In this document: positions 46,641-56,436 of the stretch, in pieces
Numbering within the stretch: position 1 is the stretch's first letter
How the letters are laid out: each line of letters starts with the position of its first letter
Source: Sipunculus nudus
Taxonomy: Eukaryota > Annelida > Sipuncula > Golfingiida > Sipunculidae
Direction of reading: 5' to 3'
DNA: 64,000 bases
NCBI GenBank assembly: GCA_026874595.1
Contig: CM049320.1
Location: 14,924,488-14,988,487, forward strand
Notes under the pieces: generated by a model
The model's database searches: none
Told to the model about the DNA's origin: nothing
Seen by the model: only the letters and a program-made list of their open reading frames with translations
Program-made: the position numbers and the translations under genes

Positions 46641-47830
46641 AAGTCAAGTTTGAAACCCATATAGCAATCCAAGCTGGTGTTATCATCAGTTTTTTCGGAC
46701 AGATGGCTCCTGTGACCTTCACCTTTGACCTTGTGATTTTAAAAATGGGTAGGGGTCTTCTTCTATTGGTATGTGAACTAAATGTTCAAGATAAAAGGTC
46801 TGAGATGAAAAGTTTGCCTGAAAATACATCCACAATCCTTTCAAAGATGTTTGTCCTGTGGCCTTGACCTTTGTCCTCATGACCTCAAAGTCAAAAGTAA
46901 TCTTGTTTTATTGATAAGCCATATTTAAGTCAAGTTTGATACCCTTATATCATTCCACGCTGGAGTATAATCATCAGGAAATGAATTATTGGACAGATGG
47001 TTTCTGTGACCTTCACCTTTGACATTGTGACCTAAAAATGGATAGGGGTCTTCCTCTCTTGGTAGGTGAACTGTTTGTTCAAGATAAAAGATCTGAGATG
47101 AAAAGTTTGGTTGAACATGCATCCACAATATTTTTAAAGATGTGTGTCCTGTGACCTTGACCTTTGACCTCATGACTTCAAAATCAATAGGAATCGTGTT
47201 TTATTGATCGGCCATATATAAGTCAAGTTTGATACCAATATATTATTCCAAGCTGGAGTAATCATCATGAAATGAATTTAGGACAGATGGCTCCTGTGAC
47301 CTTCACCTTTGACCTTGTGACCTAAAAATGGATAGGGTCTTCCTTTCTTGACAGGTGAACCATATGTTCAAGATGAAAGGTCTGAGATGAAATGTTTGGC
47401 TGAACATGCATCGACAATCTTTTGAAAGATGTGTCCTGTGATCTTGACCTTTGACCTCCTGACCCCAAAAATCAATTGGGATCTTGCCTTTTAAATGAGA
47501 CATATATAAGTCAAGTTTGATATCCATACATCAAAAAAAAGTTGGAATTATCATCCGGAAATTAAAATTTGTACAGATAGCTCCTGTGACCTTCACCTTT
47601 GACCTTGTGACCCCAAAATTGATATGGATGATTCACTATTGACAGGTGAGCTATATTTCCAAGAAGGAAGATCTGGGATGAAAAGTATGGCTTTAAATGC
47701 ATCAACAACATTTTTTTTTAAGATGTGAGTCCAGTGACCTTGACTTTTGACCTCATGAACCTAAAACCTAAAAGGTTCTTACTTTAGTGGTGGACCTACA
47801 AGAAACGTTTGAAATCCATATAGCTATCAA
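46640..47830 (+). repeat. ~290-bp tandem array of two ~146-bp subunits
   Basis: The word ACAGATGG-CTCCTGTGACC marks subunit A at about 46699, 46993, 47283 and 47573 (spacing 290-294). Subunit B, TCCTGTGACCTTGACC, falls about 146 bp after each A (about 46857, 47148, 47437, 47732). Subunit B holds perfect TGACCTTTGACCT at 47158-47170 and 47445-47457, the DR1 form of the nuclear-receptor half-site on the minus strand. Subunit A holds TCACCTTTGACCT, one base different. Frames of 74-82 codons on the minus strand are repeat-derived. It is a younger relative of 32960-33920. Confidence 0.85.
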
Positions 47831-48340
47831 TGTGTGATTTTCACCGAATATGAATATATTAAAGGTCAAAGCTGGTCTCATGGTAAAGGTCATGACCAAA
47901 TTTAAATAGACCTCATCCCATAACCCATCCCTCTACATGTTCATTTATGAAAGAAATCTGTCCATTAGTTTTTGAGTTATAATGCTCACAGTACTGTCAA
48001 GTGGCAATTATGGAGGTATAAAAAAGGCGTAAAAACAAGAAATGAATAACGTGTGGCGCCACCAGTTTCCGGCATATCACAAGGCTATCCGAGATCTTCG
48101 GTCACCTTGATTTTTGGACCAGTCCATGCAAGCTTTCTTGAGAGTTTTAAGAATGTGTGTGTTTTTTTTTTTCAGCAAACATTAACCTATTGAAGGTCAA
48201 AGTCACTCTCCTAACAAAGGTCATGACCCGATTTTAAATAGACTTCGTCCTCTTACCTATGTCTATACAAATGTAAATTTTGAAAAAGATCAGTGAAAAT
48301 TTTTTTTAGTTATCCCGCTCACAAGATTTTTCTACGGCGG
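47830..48340 (+). repeat. ~331-bp duplicated unit with AAAGGTCATGACC
   Basis: ATTAAAGGTCAAAGC...AAAGGTCATGACC..TTTAAATAGAC occurs near 47865 and again near 48190, with AAAGGTCATGACC at 47885 and 48216 (spacing 331). GTGGCGCCAC (48053-48062) lies between. The block is joined to the ~290-bp array and shares its AGGTCA vocabulary, so the whole 46240-48340 stretch is one mosaic. Confidence 0.7.
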
Positions 48341-48349
48341 CGGTGGCGG

Positions 48350-49395
48350 GACCGTCGTGAGACCATAGTATCCCCACTATGTCTGGGGATACAATAATTA
48401 TCTTTTCGTTGTCCTTTGATATTTTATGAACCCCGACTGCACAGCTCTTATATTATCGAAATGGAAAAAGCGGGCGTTAATAAAGATCGATGCAGGTTAC
48501 CAGTCGATCAACGTCCCTTCACAACAAATTTAAAAAAAAGTTTATGTTTAAACATGGCGGGCTTACAAGGGTCTTTAGGAGATTACTTTTCATTCATATA
48601 TTGAGGTATGAGCATTGTAATGTTGCCAGAAAGACTCATTTACTGCCAATTTAGATTTTCTTTTGTGCCATCTACCATATCTCCATTACAAGTTCTAATT
48701 GTACACGTCACCCCCACAACTGTGATTGTATCACATTTGTGGATTCCGCAACAGCACTGAACGAAGAGTGAAGTTCAATATGATAGTTGGATGCGTCTTT
48801 AGCGGAAAGGCAAGCCTGTTTTAATGCCTTTAATTATTTTGAAATTACATCTTTAGTCATAACACACATTTTTGCAGTTCGATCATCCCGTATCCTTAAT
48901 AAATTCTTCTGTTACTCCTTTGACAGATTAAGGTGAATTTGAACGCTTCCGCCAGAGAATGACTAACAAACTTATCAAATTGAAATCACCGTGACATTCT
49001 CCGATGTCTGGACCTCAGTCAGGAGCCCAGGTCTAAATCACTATTCTATCTCAACGTTCAGCGAAACGACCTTGGGTTGATCAATGACTGCTTGTTCCCT
49101 AGGAATCGGGGAAACTGATCGACTTTTATTTAAATCCAGTCTGTCCTTTTACTGGCAAGAATACGTCGATCAAGCTTTAAAATGTGAAGACATTAGACAG
49201 TTGTAATGGTACCGATTTGGTCACCACATATTTCTTATCCCATATAAATGAAAATAAATCCTTTATTGAAATGTCCCTCTTTAATGTTATAACTAAATGT
49301 GGCTACCTTGTATTGTTATGAAACAAACAGAGTGGAAATCAAACTCCTACTCCTCAGACATATAAAACCATTCCTTACGTCTCTTGTTTTCTATC
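48350..49395. other. Unique DNA
   Basis: A short CGG-rich stretch (GGCGGCGGTGGCGGGACCGT at about 48337) closes the array. After that there is no frame above 62 codons and no repeat. Confidence 0.5.
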
Positions 49396-49399
49396 TGTA

Positions 49400-49690
49400 T
49401 CTGACTGTCTCTCTCTTTCTGTCTCTCTCTCTCTCTTTCTGTCCCTCTCTCTCTCTTTTCGCCTACCTTTCTCTACATATTTCTCCTTCTATCTATGTAT
49501 CATCTTATCTCTTGTCCTGTCTATTTGTCAGTTTGTCAGTCTCTCTTTCTCTCATTGTCTCTCTGGTTTTTTTTCTCTCTCTCTGTTTCTGTCTGTCTGT
49601 CTGTCGTTCTGTCTGTCGGTCGTTCTATCTGTCTGTCTCTCTGTCTCTCTCTCTCTCTCTGTATTTCTGGCGATCTATCTGACCATCTTC
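49400..49690 (+). repeat. Degenerate (TC)n/(TGTC)n polypyrimidine tract
   Basis: About 290 bp of CTCT, CTGT and TTTCTGTC words. Frames over it on both strands (127 codons plus, 80 codons minus) encode Leu/Ser or Arg/Asp low-complexity peptides and are artefacts. Confidence 0.9.
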
Positions 49691-49699
49691 TGTTGTTTA

Positions 49700-50320
49700 A
49701 ATGCCACTGCGCGTATGCTTTGCGCCGCCGGCAAATGCTACCAGATGAAGCAACTTTCTGAAGAACAGGTGGATACACAATTGGAGTAAGAATGGCAACA
49801 TGTATAAGTTACAAGCTGTGCGTTTATGCAGAGCCTCTCGTGCCGAGGTCAATTACCTACGTGTCCAAGGGGGGTTCTGATTTTTCCTAGAGCTACGTGA
49901 GATAGAAGGATACCACCGCGAAACCAAACATTGAATCCTAAAGCTAAAACCATAGAGGCGGCACACTTAATAACGCTGTTTGCCGGCGGCTATGTGCAAC
50001 CCACAGACAGATAAACTTCGGCTGCCAGCAATAGCTAATTCTGATTGGCCCTGGACGCCTCACACGTGACACTTACTGAGAGGCCAAGCAAATTTTGAAC
50101 CAATGTTTTTTTACGCCTCAAAGCACTCCACAGACAGACTTGGCCAAATCAAGAATCAATGCAAGTATGTAGTGACGGGTTAGCAGTGCTAACACTGAAA
50201 TACTCTTTAGAGTAATCGTTACTTTTTTAATCTGAATACCACTGCAATTACAAAATAAAGAAATGGGACATTGCAAAAGGTTCCAGTTCATAGGAAATTA
50301 TGATCATGCATGAAAATAGT
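49700..50320. other. Unique GC-balanced to AT-rich DNA
   Basis: 49720-50110 is GC-balanced (GCGCCGCCGGCAAATGC near 49720, TTTGCCGGCGGC near 49979, the latter the inverse of the former, ~260 bp apart). No frame or family copy was recognised. Confidence 0.4.
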
Positions 50321-50325
50321 TTTTT

Positions 50326-51205
50326 AGCTCAGCTGACTGTAAGTCATCTGAGTCTTAGCAATCACTCTTTGTCCATCGTCAGTCCGGCCGTCTGTCCGTG
50401 AACGGGCACAAATCGTTACCGCTGGACCTGGAATCTTCATACTTGACATTTAGAGAGGTCCATGAAAAAATCACCTTGGAAACCTGAAATATGCTCTGTT
50501 ACCCCTATTCTTCGAGCCATGGGGCTCCGAATTACCCCCCCCCCCCCACACACACACCGAATAATATGAAAATTTGATACAAAAGTTTATAAGAGTTTTT
50601 CATTAGTTTAAACAGAATAGGGGCGCCACCTGTATTTTTTTTATTTTTTACGATTTTGTTTTCTCTATTTTGAGACCTTTAATGATACAGTCATCTGTTA
50701 CAGGGCACAAATTTTAACTACTGGAATTTAGATCTAGAATCTTCTTTTTTGACAGGGAGTTCCATGGAAAGTCTTCTTGGAAACCTGAAATTAGGTCTCT
50801 GTTACCCATATTCTACAAGCTATGGGGCTTATAGGCAACGCGAGAATAACTGAAAATTAAATAACAAAGCAGGGCACAAATCATAACCATTGGACCTAGA
50901 ATCTTTTGCTTGAAATCCCGAGAGTTCCTCAAAAGTTCTCCTAAGAAACCAGAAATTAGGTCACTGTGACCTATATTATCTGAGTTACAGGCCATGTTTG
51001 AGCACCCGAATAATAATGCAAAATGCACACAAATTTCCAGATTCCTCAGGACAGCTGGATGGATTGTCATCAAATTTTGTGTGCTTAATGGTCTTGATGC
51101 ACTTCAGCTAATATGCATGAACTATGATGCCACATACATCATCTTTATTAGTTGCCTGTGCAAGGACATATTGTCAAAATGCCAGTAGGCTAAGCGTCAT
51201 GACCA
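50326..51205 (+). repeat. AGCTCAGCTGA-family repeat with internal units
   Basis: It starts TTTTAGCTCAGCTGACTGTA, then a GTCCGGCCGTCTGTCCGTGA stretch, then three units beginning GGGCACAAAT at 50404, 50703 and 50872, each with 'GGAATCTTC/CTAGAATCTT', 'GAAACCTGAAAT' or variant, and 'ATGGGGCT' or 'CAGGCCATG' words. The basic unit is about 169 bp; the first carries extra sequence including C13 plus (CA)n (50535-50557) and GGGCGCCACC (50621). It ends in GCTGGATGGATTGTCATCAA (about 51053) and beyond. The reverse copy is at 34040-34412. The 86-codon minus frame here is repeat-derived. Confidence 0.75.
50958..50972. promoter_or_regulatory. Perfect palindromic ERE sequence inside a repeat
   Basis: AGGTCACTGTGACCT is an exact AGGTCA inverted repeat with a 3-nt spacer, the consensus estrogen response element; it is the reverse complement of the classic Xenopus vitellogenin A2 element. 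It lies in the third unit of the 50326 repeat. The copy at 34040 keeps only one half (AGGTCACTGTAT). Whether any receptor binds here is unknown. Confidence 0.4.
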
Positions 51206-51328
51206 ATGGTTCACATGTTAATTAAATTTCATACCATGCCATACCATATACATAGGTATATTTGAAATATTGGTTTCTCTTCTTGTTGATGTGCACAATC
51301 TTCCTTGTGTATTTCTGTGTGTCCATGA

Positions 51329-51362
<34 letters not shown>

Positions 51363-51383
51363 CGAGAAAGAGAGAGAGAGAGA
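51329..51383 (+). repeat. (GA)n microsatellite
   Basis: 55 bp of GA with three interruptions. Confidence 0.9.
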
Positions 51384-51483
51384 ATTACCTCTACTCAAAG
51401 TTTAAAGTTTGTCAAATAATCCTTATATATATCACGGACCTTAAAAATTTCCTGTTTTTGTGTAATATCGCCAGATTATGTAC

Positions 51484-51667
51484 CAGAAGCGGATCCAGGG
51501 GAAGGAACCCCCTTTTCAGTCGGTGGCAACCTTTTTTAGGACTTCAGAACAATTTTTGCGGCTTGGACCCCCCACCCCCTGAGGACCTGTGGACTTTTAA
51601 GGGGTTATCCAATAAGTATTCTATAGGCTTGGACGCACCCTTTTCCTATATCCTGGATCCTCCCCTG
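51484..51667. mobile_element. Short MITE with hAT-like ends (184 bp)
   Basis: The left end CAGAAGCGGATCCAGGGG and the right end read inward CAGGGGAGGATCCAGG share 13 of 16 bases and resemble the common CAGGGGCGGATCCAGG hAT terminus. The 5-bp word TGTAC touches both ends (51479-51483, 51668-51672), shorter than the 8-bp duplication expected for hAT, so the flank may be mutated. No coding capacity; the 79-codon frame across it is chance. Confidence 0.6.
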
Positions 51668-51679
51668 TGTACATGGCTT

Positions 51680-52240
51680 CACTCTATCTCTTGGTAACTG
51701 TACATTCGATGAACTATCACCAAGGGCACATAATACATAGACTTTTCTATAGGAGTTTAATATTACATTTACACAAGGTTACCACCAAATTGTTGTTTAA
51801 AGAGAGCTTTAAAGCTTCGTGAGAAAACATGTTGATAACCAGACGAAGATACAAAGGCAATATTACGGCAATTGGTACTTCCGAAATTGCAGCGAAAACA
51901 ACCTGCGTGTCTGGTTTATGCAGTGGTTACACTGTCCGAGAACGCCACAAAAACGTCTCCCTGGGAGACGGGCACGTGAGGAAATTCTAAATGATGAAGA
52001 TAATCCGGAACCCCGACTGCTGAGTCATTAAACCCAAATAAATCGTTGGATTCAGCAATCAGACATTTCTATGTTATAACCCAATAAAATAGGTTAATGT
52101 CTAACTAATATCAGTTCCTCAGGGAATTACCACACAGACCGTGATGGTGTGCTTCACAGGTCCACAGTAACACTTACCGGTAAAACTAAAGAAACTGTTT
52201 CATCTTCGTATGAAACCTGGGCTTTATATTTCATCAGAAT
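51680..52240. other. Unique DNA
   Basis: A 70-codon plus frame (51819-52031) contains CCACAAAAACGTCTCCCTGG and ends basic; no domain is seen. Nothing else. Confidence 0.45.
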
Positions 52241-52246
52241 ACCTAC

Positions 52247-52533
52247 GGCCATATAAGTAAAAACTGTATTGTTTTCAGGCACTGCCTGCATCAATTTTAA
52301 CCCCCCGCATAATAACTTTACCAAGAAGTTAAAATTATATAATTTTGATAAGTTTTCCTCTGTTATGTAGTGTTTTTACCTGTTAAGAGAAAAAAAATGG
52401 TTATTATCATGCTTTTCCTTGATCATATGACATTTTTATCCAAAAAAGCATTTAAAGGTTATTAAACAAAAAACCGCCCGCCCGCATTTATTTTTGAAAA
52501 AAAGGTCCCTGAGAACCATACATTTTTTTGGCC
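52247..52533. mobile_element. PIF/Harbinger-like MITE, copy 2 (287 bp)
   Basis: The right end CCTGAGAACCATACATTTTT-TTGGCC and the interior words (CATCAATTTTAA-CCCCCCGCAT, TTATTATCATGCTTTTCC, CCGCCCGCCCGCATT) match copy 1 at 34938. The right flank is TAA. The left end is decayed (GGCCATATAAGTAAAAACTG...TTCAGGCAC) and its flank reads TAC instead of TAA. About 60 bp more interior sequence than copy 1. The 128-codon plus frame from 52494 and an 82-codon minus frame run through this end and are not genes. Confidence 0.8.
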
Positions 52534-52599
52534 TAAGAGCAATTCTGTCACAGACTACAGACCGTAACATTGTTATTAGACAACAATATGTATCATTGC

Positions 52600-52870
52600 C
52601 GTCGCAAGGAGGGTATGTTTTATCCCCGTTCGAGTGTTTTTGTTCACAACTCATGCAATCATGTGCATTTAAGAAATGGGCCAATGAAAAGTTGAATGAG
52701 ATTTTTGTGTGGATCCTGCACGTGATCAGGATTCAGGAGCGCCATGAAGGAATAGCCATAAATCTACATTCACTTATGCACGAATGGAACTTGGAATATG
52801 GACAGAATAATTTTAATGGCGGAGGCTCGTGTTCATTAGAATGCAGATGTTTAGTTAAAACACTATGTTT
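52600..52870 (+). repeat. GGCGGAGG-family repeat, plus copy
   Basis: It starts CCGTCGCAAGGAGGGTATGT (decayed from CCGCCAGGAAGGTT), passes GTTTTTGTTCACAAC, GAAATGGGCCAATGAAAAG and GATTCAGGAGCGCCATGAAG, and ends AATGGCGGAGGCTCGTGTTC...GAATGCAGATGTTTAGTT. The same order occurs at 56437-56745. The ends GGCGGAGG...TTTCTAGTT belong to an interspersed family common in marine invertebrates (from memory). No coding capacity. Confidence 0.7.
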
Positions 52871-52879
52871 ACCCTCATA

Positions 52880-53710
52880 ATTCAGGGATATCGATCCTGG
52901 ATCCTTATAACATTTGAAGATGATCTATTTATTGTAACAAATGTGATAGAGAGTTGAACCTTACTATGGCTTCTGCTGATATATTACGTTAGGGGCCGAG
53001 CGGTCCACCTCATGTCCTAAAACTTATTTGGCAAAAGACTAAACCTGCTTTGTCCAAGGAAAACCAATCCCGGCCTCTGCTATTTTGTAAGAATGTGTAA
53101 GTAGGAGCATAAATTTTGGCCTGGAGTCTCCCAATATCTTCATTTTGAGCTTGCCTTTCACCTTGCCCTCTGGTCTGTGGAAATTGTTCTTTGTGGTAAA
53201 ACATGCTAACTATGTCACCGTACACCATACAGAGCAGAGGGTTGCAAAATTTTCTATTTGTAGCCGCACACGATCTGGATTCGTTTTACAACTTTAACGC
53301 AGTTAGGATTCACGGATTAATGTAACTGCTCAATTGGCAAGCGAACTCTCGACACCACGGTCACAACCCGGCCCTGGGTCTGCACTGTACTATATCTAGC
53401 ACCATAATGGTGTTCCAATCCCTGTAAAGATATATTCTTGACCGCATATGCTCCAAGGGGGGGGGGGTGCATATAGATCTACCCCGGGGACATTATATAT
53501 AACTAAGAAAGTGCAGATAAGAAATAATGGATTCCAAACTGATGAGTTGATTGTAATAATCGACTCTTTTTCAACCATTACCAAATTTCATCAATGATCT
53601 GGCAATTCCTTCTCTTGTTTTTGTAATAACGTTTTAAGAATATTGAAATTATGAGTTGATGTTTTCGCAGTATCAAAGATTTTCTTTCATATATGAGTGT
53701 TTCCACACAA
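52880..53710. other. Unique DNA with tRNA-like words
   Basis: GGCCGAGCGGTC at about 52994 equals a box A of Ser/Leu tRNAs, and TGCTCAATTGGCAAGCG at about 53328 resembles another box A, but neither is followed by a proper box B or folds as a cloverleaf. G11 at 53457-53467. No gene. Confidence 0.4.
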
Positions 53711-53714
53711 ACAC

Positions 53715-53716
53715 TA

Positions 53717-53770
<54 letters not shown>
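53715..53770. repeat. (TA)n microsatellite
   Basis: About 56 bp of TA. Confidence 0.9.
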
Positions 53771-53772
<2 letters not shown>

Positions 53773-53774
53773 TT

Positions 53775-54470
53775 GAGATAATATTTATCATGATGATGTT
53801 ATTTGCCTCGAATCCAGCCAACAGAGTATACATGATTTGATAACTGAATTTATAATCTATTTTACTTATTTTTATTATTTAAGTTAATAAAATTTAGTAT
53901 GTTCATTAACTAAAACCCCAATGTACTAACCGTTGTGAGGAATACGTCATCATATTTGTAAAATGGAAAATTCAATATGATAACATCTATGCGTCAAATA
54001 AATCGTTATTCTTCTGTCAAAAAGGACATGTTTAACAAGTTAAATATAAACTTAAAATCGTTATTTCCTAGTGTCAGCAGAAGTAAAATAAAGTTTTCAG
54101 TCCTTTCCGTCCGCCAGTGCCTAACTATTAATATTTCATATGCAAAACAGTATCACAAAAACCTACACTGTTTTTTTTTCATGGCAGTCATGTCAAAGTA
54201 TTAGTCTGGCAATCATATATTCAGTACTTGATAATATCCAAATAGCAGGATCATTTTCTCTTAGCTTTAAAAATACTAATTAATCAAAAGTTGAAATAAG
54301 GATATTCTGCATTTGCTGAAATTTTACAAAATTAAGCTGAGCTCCGTGACCCATGGGTCCGTTTTTTTTTTATTTATTCATATTCTACAACTTATATTTC
54401 ACATTGGAATGAAATATATGTATGTTGTGTGGAATAATTGTGAGGTGTTATTTCTATATAGTATATATAT
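53775..54470. other. Unique AT-rich DNA
   Basis: Short frames only (53977-54204, 54313-54558), the latter reading into the (TA)n tract. Confidence 0.5.
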
Positions 54471-54471
54471 C

Positions 54472-54474
<3 letters not shown>

Positions 54475-54511
<37 letters not shown>

Positions 54512-54569
54512 ATTGCCTCTGCCAAATATTTCGGCCCCCTACCCTCCGTCTATCCTGACTACGCCCCTG
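54475..54569. mobile_element. (TA)n plus hAT-type right terminus
   Basis: (TA)n at 54475-54509 is followed by TTCGGCCCCCTACCCTCC and ends TATCCTGACTACGCCCCTG at 54569. Read inward the end is CAGGGGCGTAGTCAGGAT, a typical animal hAT terminus. The opposite end was not found, so the element is probably truncated, or its left part was replaced by the microsatellite. Confidence 0.45.
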
Positions 54570-54623
54570 CATGTACCATTTATATGTTTAAGAAATACCT
54601 TGGATCAGTGATTTGTACCCCAA

Positions 54624-54640
54624 GCGCCACCTAGCGGCCA
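54624..54640 (-). promoter_or_regulatory. Near-consensus CTCF motif
   Basis: On the minus strand it reads TGGCCGCTAGGTGGCGC, which fits the CTCF consensus CCASYAGRKGGCRS at all positions but one (G for A at the third). CTCF and its core motif are conserved in bilaterians. Occupancy cannot be judged from sequence. Confidence 0.35.
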
Positions 54641-54649
54641 GAATCATAT

Positions 54650-55180
54650 ATATTCATTTTTTTTTCACCTGCTGGGTAATTCCTGTCCTGTTTAATAGAA
54701 AACCTGAAATCCAGATGTCTTAAACAAATCATATCATATTTCACAACATGTTCTCTTCATCGTCATTCAATGGACAGTGATACAAACAGGGTTATTGAAC
54801 TAAGGCAACATAATCAATACAGAACAAAAGCTTGTTAATAAAAAAACCTCTACGATTCTTATCAGTTGGCTGAGTGGGCAACGTTTAAAGGCTGCCGAAA
54901 GCCTCACAAGTGTTTCCCCTGAAAACTAGCATAAGGTTTCTACCATATTGTTTTTATAGAAACTTTGAAGGATCAACCTATGGTGACTGACATTGTAAGT
55001 ACTTCTCGTTCAAAACTCTACACCCCCATAATCAGTAAAGTCCCCTAAACATGCAATATCGTATCACCAGTTTCTTTCCCTGTTATCGCAATTGTAGCAG
55101 GAACAGTTACGGGATATAAAAGTGCACAGGTGGAAAGGGATGTTAGTTTAGTATTATTCTGTAAGTTCACACACATCTGG
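54650..55180. other. Unique AT-rich DNA
   Basis: No frame or family copy recognised. Confidence 0.5.
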
Positions 55181-55182
55181 TT

Positions 55183-55535
55183 ATTTGCCAAACGTCCGTT
55201 TAAATGCCCGCACGTGAAAGAGGATAAAGGGGGTATTACAAAATACTAGAAATAGGCACCCAGAGAGGGCAGACCTCCGCCAAGGCAGCTCATTACCCGC
55301 ATTTGGCATTGAAAGATATGCAGCATTTTTTCGTTATATAAATTCCTGCATCCATATGGTGATCAAGATCATCCCATTAACAAAAATTAATTTTGTATGA
55401 TTGACAAACAAACAAACCAACACCGTCAATAACATAACCACCACCCACTGGCGGAGTTAATAAAGGCTTGACATTAACCCCTCCCCCCTCCTTATTTGCC
55501 AAACGGTCGAATGATCAATACTAGAAATTGGGCAG
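55183..55535 (-). repeat. GGCGGAGG-family repeat, reverse copies
   Basis: Minus-strand reading from 55462: CTCCGCCAGTGGGTGGTGGT, then GTGTTGGTTTGTTTGTTTGT, and at the end CCTTGGCGGAGGTCTGCCCT, CTCTGGGTGCCTATTTCTAG (down to 55240). TTATTTGCCAAACG and ATACTAGAAAT occur twice (55183/55492 and about 55243/55519), so a second 3' end lies just upstream on the minus strand. This suggests insertion of one copy beside another, or a local duplication. Confidence 0.7.
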
Positions 55536-55539
55536 ATAA

Positions 55540-56195
55540 CAAGAAATAAAGTAGGTCTCAGTCAGAAGAGAGAGTCCGGGACTATCTGGGTTCAAGTTTT
55601 CCTAATAAATGCCATCTACGCAGCTGTTGATAATAATTATATCAGTTTTATTATCCATAGCAGAGTTAATTGCAATCTGGCGGTTTACTGGAAGAATAGT
55701 CGTTTTTCTTCCGATTATTTTGAATTAACATCGTTAATTTTTGCTGCCTTATGCAAAGCATTCTAATAGTCTTCTTATTCACTGTCGCCTTAAGGTAACG
55801 TGTTGCGTCTGGTCGTGCTAATTTCAGAGCACTTTAAAACAGCAGCAATGATCCGCAAGTGTCGTAGCTACCAGAGCCAGCTGCTCGGCCCCATTGACGG
55901 GATGAAAAACCATCATGACTGACAGTGCCCAGAGGATCAAAGGAAAACGGTTTGTAAACAGAAAGCTCCTGTCTGAATTCTTTCCAGTCCTGGACCAGAC
56001 CCGCTCACACGCAGTGTGACACCCAGTACGCCCACAGACAACATAGATGCACCCCCGTACACTAACCCCCCCCCCCCCCCACCAAAAATCACACACGAGT
56101 ACGATCACACGAGCATGCATGCATACGCAAATAAATCTACAAATGTATACCCAAAGTAAATTTACGAACGCACACACACATACGTCACCCGCATA
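55540..56195. other. Unique DNA with poly-C and CA-rich patches
   Basis: C15 at 56066-56080. A 117-codon minus frame (55824-56177) lies partly on the C-tract and on CA-rich sequence and shows no domain. Otherwise nothing recognised. Confidence 0.45.
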
Positions 56196-56199
56196 ACTG

Positions 56200-56201
<2 letters not shown>

Positions 56202-56236
<35 letters not shown>
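56202..56236. repeat. (TA)n microsatellite
   Basis: 35 bp of TA. Confidence 0.9.
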
Positions 56237-56239
<3 letters not shown>

Positions 56240-56436
56240 TCTGATATCATAAATCACATACATCTGGAACATATGTATTACTTACTTAATTAAAATTAAT
56301 TAAGTGTTTACAAAACAAGCATGACCTATAATTTTAAAGTATTGCTTAGATTTTATTGTAGTCAAATTAAGTAATATTTTTGTCTGAGATTTTTAGTCTG
56401 GACTGCTGCTTGGCACTGGGTTATCTTGTTTACTCC

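Noticed and set aside
49299-49778. 127-codon plus and 80-codon minus frames over a TC/TG tract
   Set aside because: Both are open on opposite strands only because the repeat lacks stop codons.
52494-52880. 128-codon plus frame
   Set aside because: It runs from the end of a MITE into a GGCGGAGG-family repeat; both have other, non-open copies in the window.
52990-53390. tRNA-like words GGCCGAGCGGTC and GCTCAATTGGCAAGCG
   Set aside because: Each resembles a box A, but neither has a proper box B or acceptor stem; at most SINE relics.
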